A stretch of 64,000 bases of DNA, taken from contig NZ_JACCBZ010000004.1 of assembly GCF_013408825.1 (NCBI RefSeq), positions 248,001-312,000 of the forward strand, read 5' to 3'. Shown here piece after piece: positions 52,729-61,288 of this stretch. The notes beneath the pieces were generated by a model. It had not been told where the DNA came from, did not search any database, and saw nothing but the letters and a program-made list of their open reading frames with translations. The stretch is from Mucilaginibacter tundrae (GTDB lineage Bacteria > Bacteroidota > Bacteroidia > Sphingobacteriales > Sphingobacteriaceae). Position numbers and translations under genes: made by a program. The first letter of the stretch is position 1, and every line of letters begins with the position of its first letter.

Positions 52729-54822
52729 TTATTTAAGGTATAAATCAGCATTATTTCTGTATCCGGCACCTGTGTTAGTATACCAGTCTGTAAACAAGCT
52801 TCCGGCAGAGGATGCCCAATCAAGAAAGTGAGGATATGCTAAAGATATATTAACACCTTCTATTGGATAAGTAAACTGATCGGTGTAATTTAATGCCCAT
52901 GGCCAGTTATCAGTTGAAATATAATATTTTCCTTGAGATGGGACAGACGCATCATTAGCAGTTCCGAATAATTTTGGATCAGCTTTATCTGTTGGGGCAT
53001 AACCGGGTAAGTGAATTTCATAACTACGCCTTCCGTTGCTAATCAGGAAGGGATTGAAGGCGCTTGGCGTAAACGTTGATATCGCGATTGGTGAATTAAG
53101 TGTAACCAGCACAGATGAGCTATCACTTAAAACTTTATCTTTTGTGGTTTCGGTATTAACAAAGTATGCAAAACCAGGATTGTTAATTAACTCATCAGTA
53201 TTATCAAAAGGAATAATTACCGCATTGGTTTGGCCTGCTTCAACACCATTTGATGACAATTGAATATAACTGTCTTTAAATAACTGCCCGGTTACTGATT
53301 TTACTGCGGAGGCTGGTATCGGTAATTGAACACCATAACCGTTTTTGAATGATGCCCCAGCAGCAGCAATTTTATAATCTGCCTGTATGGTAACAACTTG
53401 GTTTTGGGCATTACTTACCAAGGTATAGCGGTAATCCAATACAAGGTCATTCATATCATAATCACCTTTTGATGGCCAATTGTCTTCAAATGCAATATTT
53501 GCATAGGTGGTGGCTGAAGGATAATAAGTAATATAAGCTCTTGTTGGATCGTTCGGGAAAGCATCTTGTGCATCCGGTACGCCATCTCCATCAGAATCCA
53601 GTGGAGTAGCAATTGGAGGTACACCGGTGCTTGATATTGCTGTAACCGGATTTGATGTAGCATAAAAAACAACATCGTTAAAATCATTATCAGAACCGCC
53701 TGTTTGCCTGTTTAAGTCCTCAAAGCCTATTAATGATAGATTGTCAGTTGCATCATATAATACAATAGAGTGTTTTTTTAAGCTTGTAGTTGTTTCAGGA
53801 TTTAACGTATCGTTCGAATAATATTTAGGTGCCGTAACATCTACGCCTGAGCCAGTCCATGCATTTCCAAGTAAAATAAACCCAATTGAAGTACCTGCAC
53901 TAAACGTACCCAAGTGAACTTTATTACCTGGTATTAAACCACCACCAGAGCCTAAGCCAGAGGCGTTTGGAAATATAAGTGTCGCGTTTTTTATATCGGA
54001 TGGTGTTTGCGGAGGCGTAGCGGTTGGATAGGTATAAAAAGCGAAACTATTTAAGTTTGCAGCGCCCTCAGCCACAAAAGTTATCCATACATCGGCCGCT
54101 GCGGTTACATTTATTGTTGAGGTATTTGTACTTGTTAAATAGTTGGGGTGAGTAGTGGCAACCGATTTTCCTTCAGGCAGTGAAGCATTTATATATGATA
54201 ATAGAGTTGCACTGATTGGATCATTTGTTGAAACTAAATATTTTGGAACGCCCCAGCTTAGCGGTATTGCTGTAGTATTTACACATGCATCAGATGTAGA
54301 TGTATATGGCGATGGATAACTAAAGGTGGTTGACCCGTTTGTTACACTAAACATTGCTAAACTACTTGTATTGCCTGTTGAATTAATGGTTGTTGCCGGA
54401 ACAATATCACCACTGTAAACGTTCGGGCCGCCAATAATAGCTGTTATAGTTGATCCGTTGATAGCGGCAGTTGCGTTATGCAATAAACCTAAATATGAAG
54501 GATCTATTATTAATGTACTTAAATATGTTGGGACGTTAATTTTAGCAGAAATATTCCCGTTTTTATCGGTTACACCAGTAAAAATTGCTGTGCCTGACGC
54601 AGTGGTTGATGGCCGATAAACATTTACAACTACCCCTGCCAGCGCTTCACCTTTAGGTGATTGTAAATATAGATTCAGACTTATGTCGCGGGATGTTGCG
54701 AAATTAAAGCCATCGGGTGCAATTTTATTAGCAGTTGTTTTTGTTGGGTCTGAGCTGTTCTTTTTACAAGATACTAGGCCGGCTAAACTGATAAATAGAG
54801 CATAAGTAAATAATTTTCTCAT
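52729..54822 (-). CDS. LruC-domain lipoprotein with DUF4114-like region
   Basis: The 697-residue lipoprotein has a lipobox SLAGLVSC (Cys19). Its N-terminal part is beta-rich (about 45-110 resembles a carboxypeptidase-regulatory-like domain). A DUF4114-like segment includes SLIGFEDLNRQTGGSDNDFND (364-384). A thrombospondin-3-type Ca-binding run DSDGDGVPDAQDAFPNDP (409-426) precedes the LruC domain (about 427-690, EDNWPSKGDYDMNDLVLDY). LruC proteins are exported and surface-bound, and one Leptospira member is an antigen; their function is unclear. Monocistronic. Confidence 0.85.
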   Translation of the reverse strand: MRKLFTYALFISLAGLVSCKKNSSDPTKTTANKIAPDGFNFATSRDISLNLYLQSPKGEALAGVVVNVYRPSTTASGTAIFTGVTDKNGNISAKINVPTYLSTLIIDPSYLGLLHNATAAINGSTITAIIGGPNVYSGDIVPATTINSTGNTSSLAMFSVTNGSTTFSYPSPYTSTSDACVNTTAIPLSWGVPKYLVSTNDPISATLLSYINASLPEGKSVATTHPNYLTSTNTSTINVTAAADVWITFVAEGAANLNSFAFYTYPTATPPQTPSDIKNATLIFPNASGLGSGGGLIPGNKVHLGTFSAGTSIGFILLGNAWTGSGVDVTAPKYYSNDTLNPETTTSLKKHSIVLYDATDNLSLIGFEDLNRQTGGSDNDFNDVVFYATSNPVTAISSTGVPPIATPLDSDGDGVPDAQDAFPNDPTRAYITYYPSATTYANIAFEDNWPSKGDYDMNDLVLDYRYTLVSNAQNQVVTIQADYKIAAAGASFKNGYGVQLPIPASAVKSVTGQLFKDSYIQLSSNGVEAGQTNAVIIPFDNTDELINNPGFAYFVNTETTKDKVLSDSSSVLVTLNSPIAISTFTPSAFNPFLISNGRRSYEIHLPGYAPTDKADPKLFGTANDASVPSQGKYYISTDNWPWALNYTDQFTYPIEGVNISLAYPHFLDWASSAGSLFTDWYTNTGAGYRNNADLYLK

Positions 54823-55137
54823 ATTGTTTATCGATATACAAATAAGTTATAATTCTTTTTACGTAGCTATTCAAAGAATGTTCCAAAACTCCAATGTGCT
54901 TAACTGCTCTTTATATCGATGTTTATTAAATAATTATGGGAATTAAGGTAATGTTTATCCGGCTAGACCATATATATGTGGGGAAATATTACCCCATAAT
55001 TATTTTATATACTGGCTAGCATTATTTACCATTATAGTATATTTATATGTTTGATATTAAGTATGTATATCACCTATAATTTTTAAAAGCTCGTAAAAGA
55101 AATCTAAATAACTTGTCGATAAAGCTATCTTTAGCGC
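54823..55137. other. Divergent intergenic region
   Basis: About 315 AT-rich bases without a gene, between the LruC lipoprotein (minus) and the DUF3820 gene (plus). A minus-strand-oriented GGGGAAATATTACCCC-type inverted sequence near 54979-54994 could form a small hairpin. A plus-strand TATCTTTA, close to TAnnTTTG, lies about 9 bases before the DUF3820 start. Confidence 0.35.
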
Positions 55138-55383
55138 ATGGAACCCATTAGCCCCGATTCAAAGATCCTTATTGAAATTGTTCAAACCAAGATGCCTTAC
55201 GGTAAATACAAAGGAACACCTATATGCGATTTGCCCTCACACTATCTGGAATGGATGAGTAGTCAGGGTTTCCCGCCAGGAAAATTGGGTATGCTATTAT
55301 CCAGTGTTTTTGAAATAAAAACCAACGGGTTAAGCAGTATTATAACTATGGTGAAAAATGCGCTTAGAGAAGGTAAACCGTAA
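55138..55383 (+). CDS. DUF3820-family small protein
   Basis: The 81-residue product matches the DUF3820 pattern MPYGKYKGTPICDLPSHYLEWM (about 19-40) followed by a hydrophobic FPPGKLGMLLSSVFEIK helix. The family is short, cytosolic, of unproven role, and its nucleic-acid-like exonuclease-tail connections are only suggestive. It has a short leader with a near-consensus -7 box just before the ATG. Monocistronic. Confidence 0.8.
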   Translation: MEPISPDSKILIEIVQTKMPYGKYKGTPICDLPSHYLEWMSSQGFPPGKLGMLLSSVFEIKTNGLSSIITMVKNALREGKP

Positions 55384-55578
55384 TAATTATATTATCTCTT
55401 ATTTTGTTATCGTAAAAATGATTGTAAGGAAATGATAAACATTTCGACTAAACACTGTGACTTATGTGTTCATTATACGCAGTAATGACAAACCATTTAA
55501 GGTTATAAAGCGTATTTCAATATGTAGATGAGCCGCACATCAAAGCATGCGGAAGTATCCACACCTAAAATATAAAAA

Positions 55579-56226
55579 ATGAAAAAATCGATGTTATATA
55601 CATTATGTATATTCTTTTTAGCAGGATGTGCTGCTAATGGCCAATCAGGTTTTGCAAAACTACCACTAGTGAAGCCTGGCGAACAAGTAGCAGATTTTGC
55701 CGGTGGCTGTTTTTGGGCATCATCGGAGGCTATGTCAGAACTTAGAGGGGTAGATAAGGTAGTAGCCGGTTATGCTGGTGGTAAAACGGCAAATCCAACT
55801 TATGAAGAGGTTTGTAGTGACAACACAGGGCATGCGGAGACCGTACAGGTTTATTATGACCCCAAAGTAATTAGCTATGCCAAATTGGTTGAAGCGTTCT
55901 TTTACGCCCACAACCCAACAGAATTAAATTATCAGGGTCCGGATCAAGGTACTAGTTATCGATCAATTGCTTTTTACCGTACACCGGATGAAAAGGCTAT
56001 ATTGCTAAACACCATTAAGGCAATTAACGCATCAAAACACTATAATGCAGCTATTGTTACACAAGTGGTACCTTTCACCATATTTTATCCTGCAGAGCAA
56101 TATCACCAAAATTATTACAAACTTCACCCGGACGATTCTTATATAGATGGGGTTTCTAAACCGAAAGTTGAAAAGATGCGAGCCATGGAAAAAAGTCAGT
56201 TAAAACCTGAATTTCAAAAAATGTAA
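55579..56226 (+). CDS. msrA: Peptide-methionine (S)-S-oxide reductase, lipid-anchored
   Basis: The 215-residue enzyme has a lipobox FLAGC (Cys17) and the MsrA catalytic motif GGCFWASSEA (42-51) with nucleophilic Cys44. GYAGGKTANPTYEEVCSDNTGHAE follows and includes a second Cys. Fusion of a lipoprotein signal places it outside the cytoplasm, repairing oxidised methionines in envelope proteins. No MsrB domain is fused. Followed at once by a strong terminator. Confidence 0.92.
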   Translation: MKKSMLYTLCIFFLAGCAANGQSGFAKLPLVKPGEQVADFAGGCFWASSEAMSELRGVDKVVAGYAGGKTANPTYEEVCSDNTGHAETVQVYYDPKVISYAKLVEAFFYAHNPTELNYQGPDQGTSYRSIAFYRTPDEKAILLNTIKAINASKHYNAAIVTQVVPFTIFYPAEQYHQNYYKLHPDDSYIDGVSKPKVEKMRAMEKSQLKPEFQKM

Positions 56227-56229
56227 AGT

Positions 56230-56268
56230 AAAAAGGAGCCCTTGCAATTTGCAAGGGCTCCTTTTTTT
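56230..56268. terminator. Terminator shared by msrA and the NtrC-type regulator
   Basis: AAAGGAGCCCTTGCAA and TTGCAAGGGCTCCTTT form a near-perfect 16-base stem with a run of T. The two genes converge here. Confidence 0.85.
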
Positions 56269-56277
56269 ATCGAGTTT

Positions 56278-57657
56278 TTATTCTCCTCTTTTCAATCCGT
56301 ATTTCTCAATCTTGCTGTATAAGTGACTGCGTTGAATATCAATATCATCAGCGGTTTTTGATACATTCCAGTTGTTTTTCTCCAGCTTGAATTTAATGTA
56401 CTCACGCTCAGCGTAATCTTTATATTCCTGGAAGTTCTTAAACTGATTAAAATCCGTTTGTGACGATGTAGCGGAACCGTTGGCTTCATGAACAGGCGCT
56501 GATGGATTAGCAAATGCCCTAACATCATTATCAGTAATTGTTTTATCACTCAGGATGATCAAACGCTCGATCATATTCCTTAATTCGCGAATATTACCTG
56601 TCCAGGGCAATGCCTTCAAGGCATCAAGCGCAGCTTCAGAGATCTTTTTAGGCGGCATGCCATAATCATTACATATTTCGTCTATAAAGCTTTGGGTAAG
56701 CAAAACAATATCATCTTTACGCTCTGACAATGGTGGCACGTGAATCAAGATCACGCTTAAGCGGTGGTAAAGGTCCATACGGAAGTTACCAGCTTCAATT
56801 TCTTTCAATAGGTCTTTATTTGTAGCGGCAACTACACGCACATCAACGTCGATTTCCTTTTCGCCGCCTACGCGGGTAATTTTACTTTCCTGTAAGGCAC
56901 GCAATACTTTAGCTTGCGCCGATTGGCTCATATCACCAATCTCGTCCAAAAACAAAGTTCCGCCGCTGGCAGACTCAAATTTACCGATACGCTGTTTAAC
57001 GGCTGAAGTAAATGAACCCTTTTCATGCCCGAACAATTCACTTTCAATCAGTTCTGATGGAATAGCCGCGCAGTTAACCTCGATCAATGGTGCATTGGAA
57101 CGGTTTGATTTTTCATGCAACCAGCGTGCAACCAGTTCTTTTCCGCTACCATTAGCGCCGGTAATTAATACACGAGCATCAGTAGGGGCAACGCGATCAA
57201 TAGTTTCTTTGATCTTACCTATTGCCTGCGAATTACCCAAAATAGGCCGAACTTTTGATACCTTACGCTTTAATACCTTAGTTTCAATCACTAAACTTCC
57301 GCGGTCAAGCGCATTACGCACGGTGATTAACAGGCGGTTCAAATCAGGTGGTTTTGATATAAAATCGAACGCACCCTTGCGGCTGGCCTCAACAGCGGTC
57401 TCAACCGTGCCATGGCCCGATATCATAATAAATGGCAGATCGGGTTTAATCGCTAAACCTTCGGTAAGCACTTCCATGCCGTCCATGCGGTTCATTTTAA
57501 TATCGCACAGCACCAGGTCAAAATCATTCTTGGCGATCATTTCCAGTCCGTCAATGCCGTTATCTACATCCTCAACCTGGTAGTCTTCGTATTCCAGTAT
57601 CTCTCTCAGTGTGCTGCGTATCGCACGTTCATCATCAATAATTAAAATTTTGGCCAT
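56278..57657 (-). CDS. Sigma-54-type response regulator (NtrC/AtoC class) with GSFTSA loop
   Basis: The 459-residue protein is REC (phosphoacceptor Asp52 in LVLCDIKMNRMDG), AAA+ (Walker A GANGSGKE at 167-174, Walker B LFLDEI at 235-240) and a C-terminal Fis-type HTH (KTADDIDIQRSHLYSKIEKYG, about 435-455). The loop that contacts sigma-54, normally GAFTGA, reads GSFTSA at 214-219. Thus activation of sigma-54 may be altered or the protein may act otherwise. No histidine kinase gene is adjacent. It lies beside rnpB and converges with msrA. Confidence 0.88.
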   Translation of the reverse strand: MAKILIIDDERAIRSTLREILEYEDYQVEDVDNGIDGLEMIAKNDFDLVLCDIKMNRMDGMEVLTEGLAIKPDLPFIMISGHGTVETAVEASRKGAFDFISKPPDLNRLLITVRNALDRGSLVIETKVLKRKVSKVRPILGNSQAIGKIKETIDRVAPTDARVLITGANGSGKELVARWLHEKSNRSNAPLIEVNCAAIPSELIESELFGHEKGSFTSAVKQRIGKFESASGGTLFLDEIGDMSQSAQAKVLRALQESKITRVGGEKEIDVDVRVVAATNKDLLKEIEAGNFRMDLYHRLSVILIHVPPLSERKDDIVLLTQSFIDEICNDYGMPPKKISEAALDALKALPWTGNIRELRNMIERLIILSDKTITDNDVRAFANPSAPVHEANGSATSSQTDFNQFKNFQEYKDYAEREYIKFKLEKNNWNVSKTADDIDIQRSHLYSKIEKYGLKRGE

Positions 57658-57759
57658 AGTTTATCTATTGTTTTTCAACGAAAACGGGTAAATGTTAAGC
57701 GTACTAATATAGTAGGATTTGTATAGAAAATTAAACACTTTTCTATATACAAAAAATAA

Positions 57760-57784
57760 CCCCTTTCTGTTTTGCAGAAAGGGG
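57760..57784 (-). terminator. Terminator of RNase P RNA
   Basis: On the minus strand the stem CCCCTTTCTG/CAGAAAGGGG has a five-base loop and is followed by TTATTTTTT. It lies 12 bases after the rnpB end. Confidence 0.8.
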
Positions 57785-57796
57785 CATTTTTTTCAG

Positions 57797-58160
57797 CAGC
57801 AAACCTGTAAGCCGGGTTCTGTGCCGCCCGAAAGCGGTTTCTATCATTAATCTAATCCTGCCATTGCTGACAAGCTTGAGCAACCTACCCATCCTGGCGA
57901 CTCATCTAAATGGGTCAAAAGCGAGTAACTTCCGATCCAGGACCTATTTGGTTTTTCAACTCCTGAGGTTTACCGCGATCCCGGTCACCCGGGAAAGCCG
58001 TGAGCTCTTACCTCACGTTTTCACCCTTACCTGCAAGCAGGCGGTATATTCTCTGTGGCACTTGCTGTCGCCGGCTGACGGCGCCTTCCCGTTAAGAAGC
58101 AGGATACTCTGTGTTGCCCGGACTTTCCTCTTCGACTGAACGAAGCGATAGAACGTTTTG
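57797..58160 (-). ncRNA. rnpB: RNase P RNA (class A)
   Basis: On the minus strand the RNA begins near AAAACGTTCTATCGC and contains GAGGAAAGTCCGGGC (helix P4 5' half region). It includes AACCCGGCTTACAG at the 3' end and the conserved ACAGAA pairing segment. It is the catalytic RNA for tRNA 5' processing. About 364 bases, ends approximate. ORFs reported over this stretch (57864-58274) are shadows. A repeat copy abuts its promoter. Confidence 0.93.
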
Positions 58161-58165
58161 CCCCG

Positions 58166-58173
58166 CAAAGGTA
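58166..58173 (-). promoter_or_regulatory. -7 element of the rnpB promoter
   Basis: Minus-strand TACCTTTG fits TAnnTTTG perfectly and lies about 6 bases before the RNA's 5' end. The -33 position (19 bases upstream) reads TGGT and falls inside the repeat core beginning at 58187. Confidence 0.65.
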
Positions 58174-58186
58174 AGATTTTGAGCCG

Positions 58187-58400
58187 TACTGTACCACCAA
58201 ACAAGTGAAACAATATGGTACACTTGGTACACTTTTAGCCCCCAAAATGCCCTGAAACGCCCCAAAAAGGGCATTATTACATCGTTTTTAAGCCAAAAAA
58301 TGCGCCGAAAAGGCCAAAAAACAGCTGTTTTTAGCCTGAAAAGTGCTGGAAATCACTAAAAAAATGATGTTTTTTAATGCTTTTTAGCTGTGTTAGACTG
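58187..58400 (+). repeat. Dispersed non-coding repeat, copy 2
   Basis: The core 58187-58239 starts TACTGTACCAC and matches copy 1 (27541-27593, inverted) at about 43 of 52 bases. A low-complexity tail with TTATTACA follows in the same order as in copy 1. It overlaps the -33 region of the rnpB promoter. No coding frame. The right boundary is approximate. Confidence 0.7.
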
Positions 58401-58410
58401 GAAAATAAAC

Positions 58411-58833
58411 CTATTTGGAACAGTTTTTTAGTGCATTTTGTACCTGATCATCGGTAAATATGCCTTGCTTATTGCCAAAGGAATTGGTGATATAAGTGAT
58501 CACCTGCGCCATCTCGATAGGCGAGAGGTCTAACGCGGGCATAGTGCCTTCAAAATTCCTACCACCAACGCTGATCTTGCCGCTGATGCCGTTTTTTAGC
58601 TGGCAAGCCAGTTTGTTGTTGTACCCTTTAAACAATACAGTATCAGTTAGTGGTGGTATTAGTCCGTTTAATCCCTGGCCTTTATCCCCATGGCAATTTT
58701 GGCAATGGCTTTGGTAAACCACTGCGCCGGCAGAGTAATAGCGGCTATATTCAATTGAGCTATCGCTTTGGCACGAATAGATCATGGCAAAAAAAACCAA
58801 TAAACAAATGCCACCAATGATCTTTCCTTTCAT
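58411..58833 (-). CDS. Lipid-anchored c-type cytochrome
   Basis: The 140-residue product has a lipobox MIYSC (Cys21) and one haem c site CQNCH in YQSHCQNCHGDKGQG (about 42-56). The probable axial Met is in EGTMPALDLSP near 104-112. A class I cytochrome c held at the outer face of a membrane. It starts five bases after the SCO gene stop; both likely belong to a respiratory-chain assembly or electron-transfer unit. Its function is not fixed by sequence. Confidence 0.87.
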   Translation of the reverse strand: MKGKIIGGICLLVFFAMIYSCQSDSSIEYSRYYSAGAVVYQSHCQNCHGDKGQGLNGLIPPLTDTVLFKGYNNKLACQLKNGISGKISVGGRNFEGTMPALDLSPIEMAQVITYITNSFGNKQGIFTDDQVQNALKNCSK

Positions 58834-58837
58834 GAAA

Positions 58838-59482
58838 TTATTTACTTACCGGTTCAGCTTTCAGCGTTTTGATATCAGCGATCAGCTGGTCAACCTGTTT
58901 AGGGTCGGTGCCGTCGTATGATCCGCGGATGCGTTGTTGCTTGTCTATCAATACAAAATAGCCCTGGTGCACATAACCGCCGGCAGCTGTGCTATCCTGC
59001 GTTACACCAACCAAATAGCTCTTGGTCGCCAGGTCATAAACTTTGTCCTTATCGCCATTTAAAAACCACCAGCTATTACCGCTAACGCCTAATTTATCGG
59101 CATATTTTTTTAGCACGGCTGTAGTATCATGTTTTGGGTCGATGGTAAATGAGATGATCTTCACATCAGCTGTATCCTTAAATGCATTGTATACATTCAG
59201 CATATTACGCTGCATAACCGGGCAAATAGAAGGGCAGGAGGTGAAAAAGAAATCAGCTACATAAATATCATTTTTCAGGTTTTTGCTACCTACGCTGTCG
59301 CCATATTGGTTTACAAACTTAAAAGCGGGCACCGTTTGATAGACCGTATCAGTTATCTGTTGACCGTTAACGGTTTTAGTTTCGGCGCTGCGGTTACCAT
59401 AAATGGGCAGTACTTTAGTCGTATTTGATTTACAGGCCGCAAATAACATCACCAACGCCAAAACACCGATCAGTTTCCTCAT
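58838..59482 (-). CDS. SCO1/SenC-family copper chaperone lipoprotein
   Basis: The 214-residue protein has a lipobox LFAAC (Cys17) and a thioredoxin-like fold with FFFTSCPSICPVMQ (copper-binding C-x-x-x-C at about 88-92). A late histidine in GGYVHQGYFVLID fits the SCO site. SCO proteins deliver copper to cytochrome c oxidase or act as thiol-disulfide proteins. It overlaps the upstream small lipoprotein gene by four bases and leads into the cytochrome c gene. Confidence 0.9.
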   Translation of the reverse strand: MRKLIGVLALVMLFAACKSNTTKVLPIYGNRSAETKTVNGQQITDTVYQTVPAFKFVNQYGDSVGSKNLKNDIYVADFFFTSCPSICPVMQRNMLNVYNAFKDTADVKIISFTIDPKHDTTAVLKKYADKLGVSGNSWWFLNGDKDKVYDLATKSYLVGVTQDSTAAGGYVHQGYFVLIDKQQRIRGSYDGTDPKQVDQLIADIKTLKAEPVSK

Positions 59483-59886
59483 TTCATTTTATTTTTAGAT
59501 ATATAGCTATTTGATTTTGCAAGTGTAACCGTAATTTGCGAGTCTATTTTCGCGATTTCTGCTTTTTGGTTATTCAGATAAGTCATAACTTGCTCATGTG
59601 TTTTACCTGTAAAATCCGGACTAAACTTATTCATCCAGTTCATCATCGAACCATCAGCGTCATCTAACGATTTTGAATACACGGCAACCGAATCTTTAGC
59701 AGCAGCATTACCCGTAGCAATCATTTTCAATTGCATTTTGCTTTTCATAATAGCACCGTCGTCAGCCATTAGTTTATCATGCGTTTTTATTACGTCGTTT
59801 AGCAGGGCCTGTTCCTGCTTTTTGTCATCGTTACAACCAAATAGGGCAACACAGGCAAGTAACGGAATAAATAATTTCTTTGTCAT
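59479..59886 (-). CDS. Small helical lipoprotein
   Basis: The 135-residue product has a lipobox ALFGC (Cys18), then an all-helical, Lys/Asp-rich body with SKSLDDADGSMMNWMNKFSPD (about 70-90), a pattern found in small envelope lipoproteins of this order. It is sometimes labelled viral A-type inclusion protein, which has no functional meaning. It overlaps the SCO gene by four bases (59479-59482), so it is the first of the three-gene unit. Function unknown. Confidence 0.75.
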   Translation of the reverse strand: MTKKLFIPLLACVALFGCNDDKKQEQALLNDVIKTHDKLMADDGAIMKSKMQLKMIATGNAAAKDSVAVYSKSLDDADGSMMNWMNKFSPDFTGKTHEQVMTYLNNQKAEIAKIDSQITVTLAKSNSYISKNKMK

Positions 59887-59948
59887 GAGCGAGAGAATAT
59901 TTCAGCGGCAAATATCAAAAATAAACGCCTTACAACTGCATTAATTAC

Positions 59949-60401
59949 TTATCTTATATAAAAAATGTAGTCAGTTAAGGGTAAATTTTCGACCCCTGCA
60001 AATTTCAATTGCTGACCTGCTTGAGCGCGATGATGCGTGCCATGATTAATAACATGCGCCAATATATCTTCTAGTTGGTTTTCATAACTATCACCTTTTA
60101 AAGTTTTATAGGCAATTATTTTATCAAAATCTTCTAGGTTCAATCCATGTATAAAATCAATCCATACGGCGTGGTTATCATCTATCATTTTCTCGAAGGT
60201 GTCAGTCTTCCAATCGGGCCATAAAACAGTACCTGTCGTGGGTAAACCCTTGCAGCGGTTAATCCATACTTGTTGTGCTGCAAGTAAATGTGCCATCACT
60301 TTTACAGCTTGCTCTGGTTCTCCGGCATCAACAATGGCTTTTAATATAGCCTTGTTGGCAAATTGGTCGTAGTTGAAGAGTTTGAGGAAATAGGTTTTCA
60401 T
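59949..60401 (-). CDS. DinB-family (four-helix) metal-dependent protein
   Basis: The 150-residue protein has the DinB/YfiT four-helix fold with His in VMAHLLAAQQVWI (about 38) and the double His of HVINHGTHHRAQAGQQ near 118-133. Together these form the Ni/Zn site of thiol S-transferase-like members. The name DinB here is unrelated to polymerase IV. It lies upstream of, but not close to, the SCO operon. Substrate unknown. Confidence 0.83.
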   Translation of the reverse strand: MKTYFLKLFNYDQFANKAILKAIVDAGEPEQAVKVMAHLLAAQQVWINRCKGLPTTGTVLWPDWKTDTFEKMIDDNHAVWIDFIHGLNLEDFDKIIAYKTLKGDSYENQLEDILAHVINHGTHHRAQAGQQLKFAGVENLPLTDYIFYIR

Positions 60402-60600
60402 TCCATTAAATTAATGCTTCCCGGTAAAAATACAATATATTTTAAAAGGAGGACGCGGCAAATCAAGCGTATCTGAACTTTTAGTTTCCCTATGAGAAAG
60501 TCGATATGTTGTATTAATTAACAAACAAAGATGTTACATTTTTATATAGAAATTTTCCTCATCCTTGCCGTATAAATCGTCAACAACAAAGCCACTCACA

Positions 60601-60876
60601 ATGGAATTGATAGAATTTGAATCGATAAAGAATAGCCTGCTTAAAGAACGCACTTACAAGTTATTGAATATCCTGAATTTCTCGCAACACGAATATACGC
60701 CCGCTGTAATACCTGTAATTAAAGATGAGCTGTTATCAAGAGAAGTGCCTCCGCAGCTTATTGAAGATATAGAAAACAGGTATCAGCAAATCATGCTGAA
60801 AAACTCTTCTCCCGGTCAACGTTTTGCAGCTAAATTCAAAAAGTTTTTCCTTGGCGAAGAATACGAAGTAGCCTAA
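60601..60876 (+). CDS. Short hypothetical protein
   Basis: The 91-residue product starts at ATG 60601 (MELIEFESIKNSL); an upstream in-frame start at 60565 is weaker. It is helix-rich with no signal, membrane or cysteine motif, and ends KKFFLGEEYEVA. It resembles no family I recognise. Codon use is like the neighbours. The 5' leader is AT-rich and no -7 box was noted. Confidence 0.55.
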   Translation: MELIEFESIKNSLLKERTYKLLNILNFSQHEYTPAVIPVIKDELLSREVPPQLIEDIENRYQQIMLKNSSPGQRFAAKFKKFFLGEEYEVA

Positions 60877-61126
60877 AACTCAAATTAATTCTCCCTCCTC
60901 TTTATCGCGTAGCGAAAGAGAGGTCGTGCGATGGGTGAGTCAATGTACCGCAAGCACATCTAATCTCCTTGTCATTATTCGCTCCGCTCAGCAATGACAA
61001 CTCTTTTTAACTATTATAGCAAACAACGTAAGCGGATAATTACAAGTCACTAATTAACAATAACATAACACAGTCAACACAATAGCTACATAATGGAGTT
61101 ATACCTTTAAGTAAAAATTAAAGGAT
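60877..61126. repeat. Intergenic palindromes (REP-like)
   Basis: Two hairpins are visible: CCTCTTT...AAGAGAGG with inner TCGC/GCGA (60897-60923), and TTGTCATT...AATGACAA (60969-61000). The latter loosely resembles the long palindrome at 11139. Together with an AT-rich remainder they fill the region before the small ORF at 61127. Confidence 0.55.
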
Positions 61127-61216
61127 ATGAAACTTATAGCAAATTTTTTAAGGCTTGTTGGTAGTTTTCCTGAATGGATAATGCTTAGAAGCATGCGCTC
61201 GTCGTTTATGCACTAA
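61127..61216 (+). CDS. Possible 29-residue protein
   Basis: ATG 61127 opens a 29-codon frame (MKLIANFLRLVGSFPEWIML then 9 more residues). It is preceded by AAAGGA at a short distance and by TACCTTTA, close to a -7 box, about 20 bases further up. It would be a hydrophobic, Met- and Arg-rich peptide. Below normal detection size, and supported only by context. Confidence 0.3.
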   Translation: MKLIANFLRLVGSFPEWIMLRSMRSSFMH

Positions 61217-61288
61217 GCTGTTATTCCAAAAAACTTTTCTTTTATAAAAATATAATGTACAATTTGTGCATTGTATTGGCTCAATTTA

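Noticed and set aside
57864..58274. Several short frames over RNase P RNA
   Set aside because: The sequence is rnpB; the frames are by-products of its GC-rich structure.
59479..59886. Viral origin suggested by a common database label for this lipoprotein family
   Set aside because: The protein has an ordinary lipobox and helical body and overlaps a SCO gene in a normal operon; the label carries no functional meaning.
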